This document shows, piece by piece, positions 54,558 through 64,000 of a stretch of DNA of 64,000 nt. The stretch's first letter is position 1. The number at the start of each line of letters is the position of its first letter. Position numbers and translations under genes: made by a program. The notes below the pieces were generated by a model. The model made no database searches, had not been told where the DNA came from, and saw only the letters and a list, made by a program, of their open reading frames with translations. The stretch comes from CAZBUK01 sp964495085 (GTDB taxonomy: Bacteria > Bacteroidota > Ignavibacteria > T3Sed10-11), in assembly GCA_964495085.1 (NCBI GenBank), contig CAZBUK010000002.1:1-64000 (forward strand), given 5' to 3'.

Positions 54558-56099
54558 GTGGTAAAAATTCGTCGCGTGTTGATCAGTGTCTCGTATAAAA
54601 AAGGATTAGTCGAATTTGCGCATGCATTGCACCAGAGAGGTATAGAGATAATCTCGACGGGAGGTACCGCAAAAACCCTGAAAGACGGCGGAATTCCAGT
54701 AAAATTGGTCTCCGAAATCACCGGTTTCCCGGAAATACTGGACGGTCGCGTCAAAACCCTGCATCCGGCTATTCACGGTGCGTTGCTCGCGCGGTCATCG
54801 GTACCTACGGATCTCCAAACCCTCGAGGAGCAGAATATAATCCCGATCGAAATGGTCGTGGTCAATCTTTATCCGTTCGAAGAGACCGTCGGCAACGGGA
54901 ACATCCCGATCGGCTCAGCGATGGAACAGATCGATATCGGCGGTCCGACAATGATTCGTGCGGCTGCAAAAAATTATAAGGACCGCGCGGTCGTCGTCGA
55001 CCCCGACAGATATTCGGCGATTCTGCAGGAGCTCAATGAAAACGACGGCGGGCTGACAGAGGAAACGAGGCTGATGCTTGCGCAGGAAGCATTCCAGTAT
55101 ACGGCCCGATACGATTCAATTATCGCTCGCTATTTCGAAACGCTGAATGCCGGTCCCTCCGTTCTATCGAAAGTAATTTCGCTCTCCTTCAATAAGGAGC
55201 TTGACCTGCGCTACGGAGAAAACCCGCATCAGCGGGCAGCGCTCTACGGTAAATTCTTCAGATGTTTCGAATCGCTGCATGGGAAGCAACTGTCGTTCAA
55301 CAATATTCTCGACATAAGCGCGGGAACTCAGCTCGTTCATGAATTCGATAAACCGACCGTCGCGATTATCAAACACAACAATCCGTGCGGCGTAGCAAGC
55401 AGCGATGATATCTGCGTCGCATATGAGCGAGCACGCGACTGCGATCGTACCTCGGCTTTCGGCGGCATCGTGGCGATAAACAGACCGCTCGACCTTGCGA
55501 CCGCAAAAAAGATAAACGAAATATTTACCGAAGTCGTCGTCGCTACGTCGTTCGGCGACGAGGTGCTCGAGTTTCTGAAGCAGAAAAAGGACCGACGCGT
55601 AATCCGGCAGCTTGTCGATCTCAGATCCATCAGCCAGATGGATATCAGGAGCGTGTACGGCGGGCTCATCGTTCAGGACCGGGATGCCGAGCGCCTCACT
55701 AAAGAGAAATTCAACGTTGTTACGGAACGGAAACCCGGTCCGGATGAGATCGACGACCTGCTCTTCGCATGGCGTGTGGCAAAATTCGTAAAGTCGAACA
55801 CCATCGTCTTCGCGCGGGGCGAACGGACGCTGGGAATCGGCGCCGGACAGATGTCGCGCGTCGATGCATCCCGGATAGCAGCCGCCAAAGCCCTCGATGC
55901 GGGTCTTGATCTTCAGGGTTCGGTCGCCGCCTCCGATGGATTTTTCCCGTTCGCCGACGGACTGCTCGAGCTGGCCAAGGCCGGAGCTGCGGCGGTCATT
56001 CAACCCGGCGGATCGGTAAGAGACCAGGAAGTTATTGATGCGGCGAATCGGCAGAATCTCGCAATGGTCATGACCGGTCTCCGGCATTTCAGGCATTGA
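54558..56099 (+). CDS. purH: Bifunctional AICAR transformylase / IMP cyclohydrolase
   Basis: A 513-residue PurH of normal length, starting at a GTG preceded by AAAGGA. The N-terminal cyclohydrolase domain has S-T-G-G-T-A-K-T-L and V-K-T-L-H-P-A-I-H-G. The C-terminal transformylase domain has the K-H-N-N-P-C-G catalytic motif. It makes the last two steps to IMP. It follows purN directly. A GGCCGG/CCGGCC stem-loop (56123-56144) after its stop may separate it from mreB. Confidence 0.97.
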   Translation: MVKIRRVLISVSYKKGLVEFAHALHQRGIEIISTGGTAKTLKDGGIPVKLVSEITGFPEILDGRVKTLHPAIHGALLARSSVPTDLQTLEEQNIIPIEMVVVNLYPFEETVGNGNIPIGSAMEQIDIGGPTMIRAAAKNYKDRAVVVDPDRYSAILQELNENDGGLTEETRLMLAQEAFQYTARYDSIIARYFETLNAGPSVLSKVISLSFNKELDLRYGENPHQRAALYGKFFRCFESLHGKQLSFNNILDISAGTQLVHEFDKPTVAIIKHNNPCGVASSDDICVAYERARDCDRTSAFGGIVAINRPLDLATAKKINEIFTEVVVATSFGDEVLEFLKQKKDRRVIRQLVDLRSISQMDIRSVYGGLIVQDRDAERLTKEKFNVVTERKPGPDEIDDLLFAWRVAKFVKSNTIVFARGERTLGIGAGQMSRVDASRIAAAKALDAGLDLQGSVAASDGFFPFADGLLELAKAGAAAVIQPGGSVRDQEVIDAANRQNLAMVMTGLRHFRH

Positions 56100-56227
56100 G
56101 GTAGCAGCGTGACGTCGACTGCGGCCGGATAATTTTCACCGGCCATACGGAACCGCGATATGTTCGATAGGCATGCCGGAACGAAGCGGTTATGCCGAAT
56201 TTTCAAGTTCAATAAAAGGATCTCCAT

Positions 56228-57253
56228 ATGGGTTTATTCTCGATGTTCTCCGCCGATCTTGCGATCGATCTCGGAACCGCCAATACATTGATCTATATAC
56301 GCGGCAAAGGGGTCGTGCTGAACGAGCCTTCGATCGTCGCCTTCGACCGCAATTCCAAAAAGATCGTATCGATAGGAAGTGAAGCGCGCGATATGATGGG
56401 CAAAACCCATAATGAGATTCGGACGATCCGTCCGCTCAAAGACGGCGTGATCGCGGATTTTGAGATCGCCGAAGGCATGCTTCGCGCGTTCATTAAAAAG
56501 ATCAATGCGAGCTGGTTTCCGAGCAGGCGCATCGTCATCTGCGTTCCCAGCGGCATAACCGAGGTCGAAAAACGCGCAGTTCGCGACTCGGCGGAACATG
56601 CCGGTGCGCGGGAGGTGCACCTGATTGCCGAACCGATGGCAGCCGCCATCGGCGTGGGCCTCGACGTTGAAGCGCCGGTCGGGAATATGATCATCGATAT
56701 CGGCGGAGGAACCACCGAGATCGCGGTAATCGCGCTCTCCGGTATCGTCAACGAGGAGTCGATCCGGATCGCGGGAGACGAAATGAACGGCGCCATCATC
56801 CAATACCTGAAAAAGAATCACAATATACTTATCGGCGAGCGAACCGCGGAGGAAGCGAAGATGAAACTCGGATCGGCCATGCCACTGAAGGAGGAGATCA
56901 CCCTCCCCCTGAAGGGGCGTGACCTGGTCAACGGTATCCCGAAAACAACCGAGATCAGTTCGGTCGAGATCCGGGAAGCGCTCTCGGAAGCGGTCGCCAC
57001 GATCGTCAACGCGGTGAAGCTCACCCTCGAACGAACCCCTCCCGAACTCTCCGGCGATATCCTCGACCGGGGCATTATGCTTACGGGCGGCGGCGCTCTG
57101 TTGAAAGGACTCGATGAAAGAATCCGCCTCGAATCGAGCATCCCGGTGCACGTCGTCGAGGATCCGCTCATCGCGGTGGTTATGGGAACGGGAAAGGTGC
57201 TCGAAGATCTCCCGAGATATTCGAAAGTTCTGATTAAGGGAAAAAACTACTGA
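56228..57253 (+). CDS. mreB: Rod shape-determining protein MreB
   Basis: A 341-residue bacterial actin homologue. The ATP-binding motifs D-L-G-T-A-N-T-L and I-D-I-G-G-G-T-T-E are present. It forms membrane-bound filaments that guide the lateral cell wall machinery. It is the first of a row of mreB, mreC, mreD, mrdA and rodA, which encode the complete elongasome core. A good ribosome binding site (AAAAGG) precedes the ATG. Confidence 0.98.
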   Translation: MGLFSMFSADLAIDLGTANTLIYIRGKGVVLNEPSIVAFDRNSKKIVSIGSEARDMMGKTHNEIRTIRPLKDGVIADFEIAEGMLRAFIKKINASWFPSRRIVICVPSGITEVEKRAVRDSAEHAGAREVHLIAEPMAAAIGVGLDVEAPVGNMIIDIGGGTTEIAVIALSGIVNEESIRIAGDEMNGAIIQYLKKNHNILIGERTAEEAKMKLGSAMPLKEEITLPLKGRDLVNGIPKTTEISSVEIREALSEAVATIVNAVKLTLERTPPELSGDILDRGIMLTGGGALLKGLDERIRLESSIPVHVVEDPLIAVVMGTGKVLEDLPRYSKVLIKGKNY

Positions 57254-57370
57254 TTCCCCCTCCGGAATCGTCCAGCCGTTCTAAACACCAAATCGGGCTG
57301 ATCCGGCATCGCGGCTCTCTTCCAGACTCCCGGTTGAGTACGGAACACAATTTTTGAATAATACAGTTCT

Positions 57371-58201
57371 ATGCGACGGATATTATATATATTGCAATTA
57401 TACCGCGAGTATATCCTGCTCGCGTTCCTCCTGATAGTATCGCTTTCCCTTTTTCCCCTGAACAATAACCCGCAGATCAAACAACTTCGCGCATATGCGA
57501 TCGGAGGCATCGGCATGCTGAACCAACCTGTCTCCTACGTGACGCATACCATCGCACTTCGTGCCGAAAACGAACGTCTGCGGAGAGCAAATATCGAGCT
57601 CGCCGATGAAGTCTACCAATTGCGCGAAGCGCGACTCGAAAATATCCGGCTGAGACGCCTGCTTCGGTTCAGTGAACGATCGACGTACGATCTCGTCCCG
57701 GCGAAGGTTGTCGGACGTTCGGCGGACCCGGTCCGGAATACAATTACGATCGATATCGGCGAGGGACGCGGTGTACGCGAACAGATGCCGATCGTCACCG
57801 ATGCCGGCCTCGTCGGCAGGATCATCCTCGTCGGCGAGAACTACTCGGTGGGCCAGATCATGCTGAACCGCGACTTCAGAACAAGCGCCAGGGTCGAACG
57901 GTCGCGCGTCGACGGCATCGTCAGTTGGGACGGCCACCATGCGATGCAACTGCAGAACGTAGCGAAAACGCTCGACGTCGTCGAGGGGGATGTGGTCCTC
58001 ACTTCGGAGTACAGCAATGTGTTTCCGCCGGGGATTTTTATCGGCATCGTCAACTCGGTGGCAAACGTACCGGGCAACCTCACGAAGGTCATTCAGGTCA
58101 GCCCGGGAGTCGATTTTCACAGACTTGAAGAGGTGTTCGTTATCCGGCATACAGCCGATGAGGATAAGCTCAGCCTCGAGAACCGGACAAGGAGCAGATA
58201 G
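57371..58201 (+). CDS. mreC: Rod shape-determining protein MreC
   Basis: A 276-residue protein with one N-terminal membrane helix (about residues 14-30), a coiled coil (about 55-95) and a C-terminal beta domain with conserved G-L-V-G-R-I. MreC connects MreB filaments in the cytoplasm with PBP2 in the periplasm. It follows mreB after a 117-bp gap and is 9 bp ahead of mreD. The N-terminal start M-R-R-I-L-Y matches the family. Confidence 0.95.
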   Translation: MRRILYILQLYREYILLAFLLIVSLSLFPLNNNPQIKQLRAYAIGGIGMLNQPVSYVTHTIALRAENERLRRANIELADEVYQLREARLENIRLRRLLRFSERSTYDLVPAKVVGRSADPVRNTITIDIGEGRGVREQMPIVTDAGLVGRIILVGENYSVGQIMLNRDFRTSARVERSRVDGIVSWDGHHAMQLQNVAKTLDVVEGDVVLTSEYSNVFPPGIFIGIVNSVANVPGNLTKVIQVSPGVDFHRLEEVFVIRHTADEDKLSLENRTRSR

Positions 58202-58210
58202 TCCCCGCAT

Positions 58211-58711
58211 ATGGCAAGATATCTCCGGTATACCTTCATCACGATCCTTCTTGTGGTTCTCCAGGTTACGATAGTTCCGTTCATCGCTATCGAGGGTGTC
58301 AGGCCGGATTTGTTGCTCATCTATGTCGTGATCATCTCGCTGCGCGAAGGTCAGATTCCGGGTACGATCGCGGGATTTGCCGTCGGCCTGATCAGCGATC
58401 TTGCGGTCGGCGAGTTCATCGGACTTGGAGCATTGACGAAAACCGGCGCCGGATTTATCGCCGGATACTTTTACAATGAGATGTCGCCGCTTCAGTCTCT
58501 CGGAAATTATAAATTCCTGTTCATCGTTGCGTTGGCGGGTGTGCTGCACAACTTCGTATACCACATGTTGTTTCTCCAGGGATTACCGCTGACTTTCGCC
58601 GAAATAACGGGAAAGTACGTGTTGGGAACCACCGTCTACACGCTTGCTGTGGCGCTTATCCCTCTGTTCCAGTACAGCTCTGCATACCGCAGCGGCAGAG
58701 TGAAAGGATGA
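58211..58711 (+). CDS. mreD: Rod shape-determining protein MreD
   Basis: A 166-residue integral membrane protein with about five helices, the usual size for MreD. Family hints: V-Q-V-T-I-V-P-F-I near the first helix, R-P-D-L-L-L-I-Y-V-V and a small-residue-rich G-L-I-S-D-L-A-V-G. It partners MreC. Located between mreC and the PBP2 gene with short spacers (9 and 6 bp). Confidence 0.93.
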   Translation: MARYLRYTFITILLVVLQVTIVPFIAIEGVRPDLLLIYVVIISLREGQIPGTIAGFAVGLISDLAVGEFIGLGALTKTGAGFIAGYFYNEMSPLQSLGNYKFLFIVALAGVLHNFVYHMLFLQGLPLTFAEITGKYVLGTTVYTLAVALIPLFQYSSAYRSGRVKG

Positions 58712-58717
58712 TGTATT

Positions 58718-60556
58718 ATGAGAAGTATGGATTTCGGGTCGCCGACCCGGAGACGGGTCTTTTACTCCGTCATTCTTCTTGCCCTGTTCGTCATGATCGG
58801 AAGATTGTATCAGCTTCAATTGTTCTATCAGGACGAGTACGGTAAGAAATCCCAGGAAAACAGCATTCGCACCGTTCTCCGCGAGCCGGTTCGCGGGATG
58901 ATGTTCGACCGGCGGGGAAGACTCATCGTCGATAACCGTCCCTCCTATACCGTCACCGTCACCCCGTATGAATTCCGTCAGGAGAATATCCCGGCGCTCT
59001 CCGAGCTCCTCGTACTCGACGAAGAAATCCTGCGGAGGAGACTCCAGCGTGCCACGCAATGGTCCCTCTTCGTTCCGAGTAAGATTCACCGCGATGCTGA
59101 ATTCCCTGTGATCGTCGCGCTCGAGGAGCAACGCGAACGTTTTCCCGGCGTCGGGTACGTCGTCGAGGCAAAACGACACTACAATTCGGGCGCCCGGCTC
59201 TCGCACGTGCTCGGCTATACACGGGAAATATCCGAACGGCAGCTTGCACAAAACCCCGGGGTCTACCGCCCGGGCGACGTCATCGGCTCCGCGGGCATTG
59301 AAGCGGCATTTGAGAAGACCCTTCGGGGCGAGTACGGATACGAGTATGCGATGGTAAATTCACGCGGCCAGTTCGTAGCCGACTACAGCGAGGGTAAGAG
59401 AAACACATCACCGCGTGAGGGATCCGATCTCTTCCTCACAATCGATGCAGAGCTGCAGAGATATGCCGAGTCGCTGATCGGCGATCGTACCGGCTCGGTC
59501 GTTGCGATCGATCCCCGCAACGGCGAGATACTCGTGATGCTGAGCAAGCCCGACTACGACCTCGCGGACCTAAGCGGCGTCACTCCTCCCGAACTCTGGT
59601 CCTCGCTGAATTCGGACACCCTGCGGCCGCTCTTTAACCGCGCAACCTCCTCGATCTATCCTCCGGGCTCGACCTATAAAATGGTGCTCGCCGCGGCGGC
59701 GCTTGAGAATGGAGTCATTTCCGAACGCTGGACGGCGAGCTGTCCGGGTTTTTACAGATTCGGTAACCGGGTCTTCCGATGCCATCGGCCCGAAGGGCAT
59801 GGAGCCGTAAACGTGGTCGAAGCAATCAAGGTGTCCTGTAATGTGTTTTTCTATCAATTGATGCTCGAAGTCGGGTTCGAACAGTGGACGAGCTTCGGAC
59901 GGAAATTCGGTTTCGGAAGACGAACTGGAATCGAAGGAATCGAAGAAACTCCGGGCATCATGCCGGACGAGAATTATTATAACCGAATCTACGGCCCACG
60001 GGGCTGGACGCGGGGAAATCTCATCAGCCTTGCCATCGGCCAGGGAGAGATAAGCGTCACGCCGCTGCAGATGGCCGTGTATGCCATGATGCTGGCAAAC
60101 AAAGGCACGCATCATCATCCGTATCTCGTCAGCCATATCTACGACGCGAATACCCGGGAAATCATCGAGCTGCCGAGAACTTCCGAGCGAACCGAGCTCA
60201 GCGAGCGGACATGGGACTTGCTCCGGGAAGGCATGCATAAGGTCGTGGATGAGGATGGAGGTACCGCGCGGGCAGCGCGTATTCCCGGCATCCCTTCCGC
60301 CGGTAAGACGGGAACGTCGCAAAACCCTCACGGCGTTGAGGGACACGCGTGGTATGTCGGATTTGCACCGTACGACGATCCGCAAATCGCGATTGCAGTT
60401 ATCATCGAGAATGTCGGTTACGGGGGCGCCCATGCCGCGCCCGTAGCCGGGAGGATCGTCGCGAAATATCTCTCGGGAGATGCGCTCGCGCAACAGATTC
60501 CACGCACCGTGAGCCCGCTCGAAAACGTCAGGGATTTCGTGAGGGATTCGGATTAA
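58718..60556 (+). CDS. mrdA: Penicillin-binding protein 2 (elongasome transpeptidase)
   Basis: A 612-residue class B PBP with one N-terminal membrane helix and a dimerisation domain. The transpeptidase motifs are S-T-Y-K (S-x-x-K), S-C-N (S-x-N) and K-T-G-T. It cross-links peptidoglycan during side-wall growth and works with RodA, whose gene follows after 3 bp. All key residues are present. Confidence 0.97.
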   Translation: MRSMDFGSPTRRRVFYSVILLALFVMIGRLYQLQLFYQDEYGKKSQENSIRTVLREPVRGMMFDRRGRLIVDNRPSYTVTVTPYEFRQENIPALSELLVLDEEILRRRLQRATQWSLFVPSKIHRDAEFPVIVALEEQRERFPGVGYVVEAKRHYNSGARLSHVLGYTREISERQLAQNPGVYRPGDVIGSAGIEAAFEKTLRGEYGYEYAMVNSRGQFVADYSEGKRNTSPREGSDLFLTIDAELQRYAESLIGDRTGSVVAIDPRNGEILVMLSKPDYDLADLSGVTPPELWSSLNSDTLRPLFNRATSSIYPPGSTYKMVLAAAALENGVISERWTASCPGFYRFGNRVFRCHRPEGHGAVNVVEAIKVSCNVFFYQLMLEVGFEQWTSFGRKFGFGRRTGIEGIEETPGIMPDENYYNRIYGPRGWTRGNLISLAIGQGEISVTPLQMAVYAMMLANKGTHHHPYLVSHIYDANTREIIELPRTSERTELSERTWDLLREGMHKVVDEDGGTARAARIPGIPSAGKTGTSQNPHGVEGHAWYVGFAPYDDPQIAIAVIIENVGYGGAHAAPVAGRIVAKYLSGDALAQQIPRTVSPLENVRDFVRDSD

Positions 60557-60559
60557 CGT

Positions 60560-61798
60560 ATGATCGAAACGGGAAAGACAGTAAGACTGACTAAAGGCAG
60601 GGTGGATTACTCGCTCTACCTTGCGACACTCGGGTTGACCGCCATCGGACTCGTCTCAATATACAGTGCTACCTTCGATGCGGGCGCTTCGCTCTTTTTT
60701 CAACGACAATTGATGTGGGCAATCCTGGGTACGGTCGGCATGTTCGCGATGCTGCTCTTCCCGCCGCGCGCTATCGAATCCCTTTCCGTCATTGCTCATC
60801 TCTTCGTGCTCGGTGTTCTCTTCCTGGTGCCGTTCATGGGTAAGACCGTCGCCGGCACTACCGCCTGGGTCGAACTCGGTCCGCTCAGCTTTCAGCCGAG
60901 CGAGGTCGGAAAGATAACGACCATACTCGTACTCTCGCTGTATCTCTCGAAACGATCGGCGCAGATACGGTCTTTAAAGACGCTGTTTATCGCGGGACTC
61001 ATCGTCGCGGTTCCGACGTTCCTGGTTCTGATGCAGGCGGACATCGGTACGTCGCTCATCTACTTCCTGATGTTCATCCCCGTCATCTATTGGGCGGGGG
61101 CATCTCCGTTCGTCGTCATCGTTCTCATCGCTCCGTTCGTTGTCGCGCTCGCCGCCCTCATCGGCCCGACGATCCTGCTCATCACGCTGGGGCTGTTGCT
61201 GGTCGCGCTGCTGCTGACGCGCGAAAACGGACTCTTAATCGCAGCTATGTTCGGACTTAATTCGGCGATCGCGGTCTCCGTGCAATTCTTCTACGAGCGG
61301 CTCGCGCTCCATCAGCAGAACCGCATCGCGACGTTCATCGATCCGGGCAGCGACCCGCTCGGCGTCGGGTACAACGTCATTCAATCGAAGGTCGCCATCG
61401 GTTCGGGCGGACTGTTTGGAAAGGGATTTCTAAACGGCACGCAGACGCAGCTCAATTTCATCCCTGCACAATGGACCGATTTTATCTTCTGCGTTCCCGG
61501 TGAGGAGTTCGGATTCCTCGGCGCATCGTTGGTGCTCATACTCTTGACCGTCATCCTGCTGCGCGGCGTCAGGATCGCATCCCGGGTGAAGAACAAGTTT
61601 GCCAGTCTGATCGCCATCGGTTTCGTCGGCATACTCGGATTCCATATGGTAATCAATGTGGGTATGACCATCGGACTGACTCCGGTGATCGGCATTCCGC
61701 TGCCGTTCCTCAGCTACGGGGGAACGGCGTTGTTTTCAAATATGATCATGATCGGTATTCTTAATTCACTCTATTTGCGCAGACGAGAATACATATAG
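60560..61798 (+). CDS. rodA: RodA SEDS glycosyltransferase
   Basis: A 412-residue polytopic SEDS protein with about ten helices. The family motifs W-A-I-L-G-T-V, G-A-R-x-W-like T-A-W-V-E-L-G, and P-S-E-V-G-K are all present, and the C-terminal P-F-L-S-Y-G-G-T-A is canonical. It polymerises lipid II in partnership with PBP2. It closes the mreB-mreC-mreD-mrdA-rodA row. Confidence 0.96.
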   Translation: MIETGKTVRLTKGRVDYSLYLATLGLTAIGLVSIYSATFDAGASLFFQRQLMWAILGTVGMFAMLLFPPRAIESLSVIAHLFVLGVLFLVPFMGKTVAGTTAWVELGPLSFQPSEVGKITTILVLSLYLSKRSAQIRSLKTLFIAGLIVAVPTFLVLMQADIGTSLIYFLMFIPVIYWAGASPFVVIVLIAPFVVALAALIGPTILLITLGLLLVALLLTRENGLLIAAMFGLNSAIAVSVQFFYERLALHQQNRIATFIDPGSDPLGVGYNVIQSKVAIGSGGLFGKGFLNGTQTQLNFIPAQWTDFIFCVPGEEFGFLGASLVLILLTVILLRGVRIASRVKNKFASLIAIGFVGILGFHMVINVGMTIGLTPVIGIPLPFLSYGGTALFSNMIMIGILNSLYLRRREYI

Positions 61799-61811
61799 GA
61801 TACTACTCTCA

Positions 61812-64000
61812 ATGAAGAAATCCTCCCGAACTTCCAACGCTCGCCGAAAAAAAACCTCTCTCCGCGACTCTCTCCGGGTACCGGTACCCGATCTCCGGTG
61901 GCGATGGAATTCCGACGGCGTCAGGATTAAACCCCTCACCGAGGTACAGGCATCGTCCGACATCATCGGACAGGAGAGGGCGCTGAAATCGATACGTATC
62001 GGCCTCGAAATGAAGCATTTCGGATACAACATCTTCGTGGCCGGCCTCTCCGGAACGGGAAGGACCACGACGATCAAGCGGATGCTCCGTGAATTCGACC
62101 AGAACCATCAGCATCTCGAGGATCTCTGTTACGTCTATAATTTCCACGACGCCGACCGCCCTCTGATGATCCGCCTCCCTGCAGGGCAGGGCCGCAAGTT
62201 TGAGAAGGATATGGATTCGTTCATCCGGGACTTGAGGAAATCGATACCCGCACTGCTCGAAGGAAAGCGTTTCCAGGAACAGCGGAAGAACACGATCGAA
62301 CTGTTTCAGAACAGACAGCGGTCGATACTGCGCGATTTCGAAAAAAAAGTAAAGGAGAAGGGATTCGATCTCGTTCAGGTGCAGATCGGCTCGATGGTAC
62401 GTCCGGAAATTGCTCCCGTGATAGACGGAAAGCCCGTTGCGCTGGATCAGCTGGAGAACCTGGTGAAGGAGGGCAAACTCGACGACGGGAGCAGACAAAA
62501 CCTGGTCGATAATTACTCGAATCTCAGCGGACAGATGGAAACCGTATTCCGCGAGATGAAGAACATCGAGCGAAAAGCCCGTGAAGCCCTCGAGAAACTC
62601 GATGAGCAAACCATCCATCCCGTTGTGAGGGAATATCTGGCGGAGATCGGAGCCACATACGACAACCAAAAACTCAGCCGGTATCTGGACGATGTATGCC
62701 AGGACGTCGTTAAAAATCTCGACCGGTTCAGAAAAGAGGAACAGCCGCAGCAAATGCCGCTCATACCTCAACAACAGGGCGAGGATGTCTTCCTCGAATA
62801 TAAGGTAAACGTCGTCGTCGACAATGCCGATACGAAACGCATCCCGATCGTTATCGAAACCAATCCGAAGTACCGGAACTTGTTCGGCACGATCGAACGG
62901 CAGGTCGATGCGCGCGGATTATGGCGTTCCGATTTCACCAATATCAAATCGGGATCGCTGCTCCGGGCGAACGGAGGATACCTCGTCCTCAATGCACTCG
63001 ACACCCTGATCGAGCCGGGCGTGTGGCAGGATCTGAAGCGGACCCTCCGCACGGGCCTCGTAGATATCCAGTCCTATGAGCAGTGGTTTTTCTCGACATC
63101 GGGAATGAAACCCGAGCCGATCGAGGTCGATATCAAGGTTATTATGATCGGCGATGCCTTCCTCTACTATTTTTTGTACGAGCGTGACGACGACTTTAAA
63201 AAGATTTTCAAGATCCGTGCCGATTTCGATGTCGAGATGGAGGGGAGTCCCGAACATATCGACAACTACAGCGCGTTCATTAAAATGATCTCCGAGGATG
63301 AGAAACTCAATCCTTTCGATACTGGCGCGATCGGCGAGATCGTCGAATACGGAATGCGCCTGTCGGGTCAAAAACACAAGCTCTCGACGCGTTTTAACAT
63401 CATCGCCGATATCGTACGGGAGGCGAACTACTGGGCGGTAAAATCGGGAGGCGAAAAAGTTCTTTCCGAACATGTCGATCGCGCTATCGAAGAAAAGTCG
63501 GACCGGGTTCGCCTCATCGAATCGAAAATTCAGGAGATGATCGAGAACGGGACGATCATGATCGATACCGAAGGATCGGTGATCGGCCAGGTGAACGGAC
63601 TCGCGGTATACGACATGGGCGAACATGTCTTCGGAAAACCGACCCGCATAACCGCGAAAACATCCATCGGAAAAGGATCCATTCTGAACATCGAGCGGGA
63701 AGCGGATCTGAGCGGGAGAGTTCACCGCAAAGGGGTCGCCATTCTGACGGGTTACATTCACTGGATGTTCTCGCAGCAGACGCCGCTCGCATGCAACGCG
63801 AGCATCTGTTTCGAACAATCGTATTCGGGAGTCGACGGAGACAGCGCATCCTCGACGGAAATTTACGCGATACTCTCGAGTCTCGGCGGCATACCGATCA
63901 ACCAGGGCATTGCGGTTACCGGCTCCGTAAACCAAACCGGGCAGATTCAACCGATCGGCGGCGTCAACGTAAAGATCGAAGGATTCTTCGACGCGTGTAA
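61812..64000 (+). CDS. Lon-like ATP-dependent protease (truncated at window end)
   Basis: An open frame of at least 729 codons that runs off the window. After a basic N-terminal tail, the ATPase P-loop reads G-L-S-G-T-G-R-T-T, with Arg where Walker A usually has Lys. The protease domain begins near residue 600. The serine nucleophile is in G-V-D-G-D-S-A-S-S and the base lysine should be in G-G-V-N-V-K. This matches the AAA_32/Lon-related family without a Lon N-domain. It degrades unfolded or regulatory proteins. It follows rodA by 13 bp. Confidence 0.92.
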   Translation, partial: MKKSSRTSNARRKKTSLRDSLRVPVPDLRWRWNSDGVRIKPLTEVQASSDIIGQERALKSIRIGLEMKHFGYNIFVAGLSGTGRTTTIKRMLREFDQNHQHLEDLCYVYNFHDADRPLMIRLPAGQGRKFEKDMDSFIRDLRKSIPALLEGKRFQEQRKNTIELFQNRQRSILRDFEKKVKEKGFDLVQVQIGSMVRPEIAPVIDGKPVALDQLENLVKEGKLDDGSRQNLVDNYSNLSGQMETVFREMKNIERKAREALEKLDEQTIHPVVREYLAEIGATYDNQKLSRYLDDVCQDVVKNLDRFRKEEQPQQMPLIPQQQGEDVFLEYKVNVVVDNADTKRIPIVIETNPKYRNLFGTIERQVDARGLWRSDFTNIKSGSLLRANGGYLVLNALDTLIEPGVWQDLKRTLRTGLVDIQSYEQWFFSTSGMKPEPIEVDIKVIMIGDAFLYYFLYERDDDFKKIFKIRADFDVEMEGSPEHIDNYSAFIKMISEDEKLNPFDTGAIGEIVEYGMRLSGQKHKLSTRFNIIADIVREANYWAVKSGGEKVLSEHVDRAIEEKSDRVRLIESKIQEMIENGTIMIDTEGSVIGQVNGLAVYDMGEHVFGKPTRITAKTSIGKGSILNIEREADLSGRVHRKGVAILTGYIHWMFSQQTPLACNASICFEQSYSGVDGDSASSTEIYAILSSLGGIPINQGIAVTGSVNQTGQIQPIGGVNVKIEGFFDAC

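Noticed and set aside
62919..63950. 343-codon minus-strand frame
   Set aside because: Opposite the Lon-like protease; the plus strand carries the ATPase and protease motifs.

Overview
This 64 kb window reads as part of a chromosome from a Gram-negative, probably uncultured bacterium. I place it tentatively in the FCB superphylum (Bacteroidota, Calditrichota, Marinimicrobia, KSB1-like and relatives). The evidence is indirect. There are several signal-peptide proteins that end in outer-membrane beta-barrel strands, a YfhO/YbbR/UXS-rich glycan region, a long-form GDP-L-fucose synthase with the insertion I associate with Bacteroidetes enzymes, and an NDUFA9-like epimerase. Many genes carry clear purine-rich ribosome binding sites. 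No rRNA, tRNA, CRISPR array, insertion sequence, prophage or origin was found. Almost every gene looks intact. The last gene is cut by the window edge.

Layout. (1) 335-10119, minus strand: an envelope and signalling block (TPR protein, lipoprotein, alpha/beta hydrolase, NDUFA9-like epimerase, hybrid histidine kinase) preceded by the CydD/CydC exporter pair. (2) 10337-13147, plus strand: a compact respiratory operon with a Rieske protein, a fused cytochrome b6/subunit-IV-like cytochrome b and a membrane-anchored nine-haem cytochrome c. This is an alternative complex III-type quinol-oxidising module. (3) 13276-21036: PAP2-like membrane protein, tandem PDZ protein, LemA plus an HtpX-like M48 protease, MgtE, RsmA with an altered catalytic motif, and an AsmA-like membrane-anchored protein. 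(4) 21404-39178, plus strand: a surface-polysaccharide or glycan locus. It holds five glycosyltransferases, Gmd and Fcl (GDP-L-fucose), RfbA (dTDP-glucose), UXS (UDP-xylose), two Wzx-like flippases, two FkbM-type methyltransferase-like proteins, a YfhO-family membrane protein and YbbR. A 34-bp exact direct repeat inside a CTGTCTCCTG-rich tract separates the second flippase from UXS. (5) 39245-43155, minus strand: an outer-membrane barrel with a bactofilin-like N-terminal repeat domain, a divergent KamA-type radical SAM aminomutase and a small protein with a duplicated four-cysteine module. (6) 43403-47726, plus strand: HutH, adenosine deaminase, SixA and an RlmI-like methyltransferase in a tightly overlapping chain. 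The last gene seems to start at a CTG codon. (7) 47916-53427: two barrel proteins, UvrA and an LD-carboxypeptidase. (8) 53914-64000, plus strand: purN-purH, then the complete rod elongasome set mreB-mreC-mreD-mrdA(PBP2)-rodA, followed by a Lon-like protease truncated at the window end.

How the parts work together. The glycan locus supplies nucleotide sugars, transferases and flippases for an envelope polymer. The mre/mrd/rodA block and LD-carboxypeptidase handle peptidoglycan. The Rieske/cytochrome b/nonahaem operon would move electrons from quinol to periplasmic acceptors, and CydDC would support cytochrome assembly by exporting thiols. I did not find an obvious anti-phage or other clearly new defence system. 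The most unusual items are the nonahaem complex III-like operon, the duplicated Cys4 protein, the bactofilin-barrel fusion, the CTG start of the RlmI homologue and several non-coding repeat or palindrome structures.
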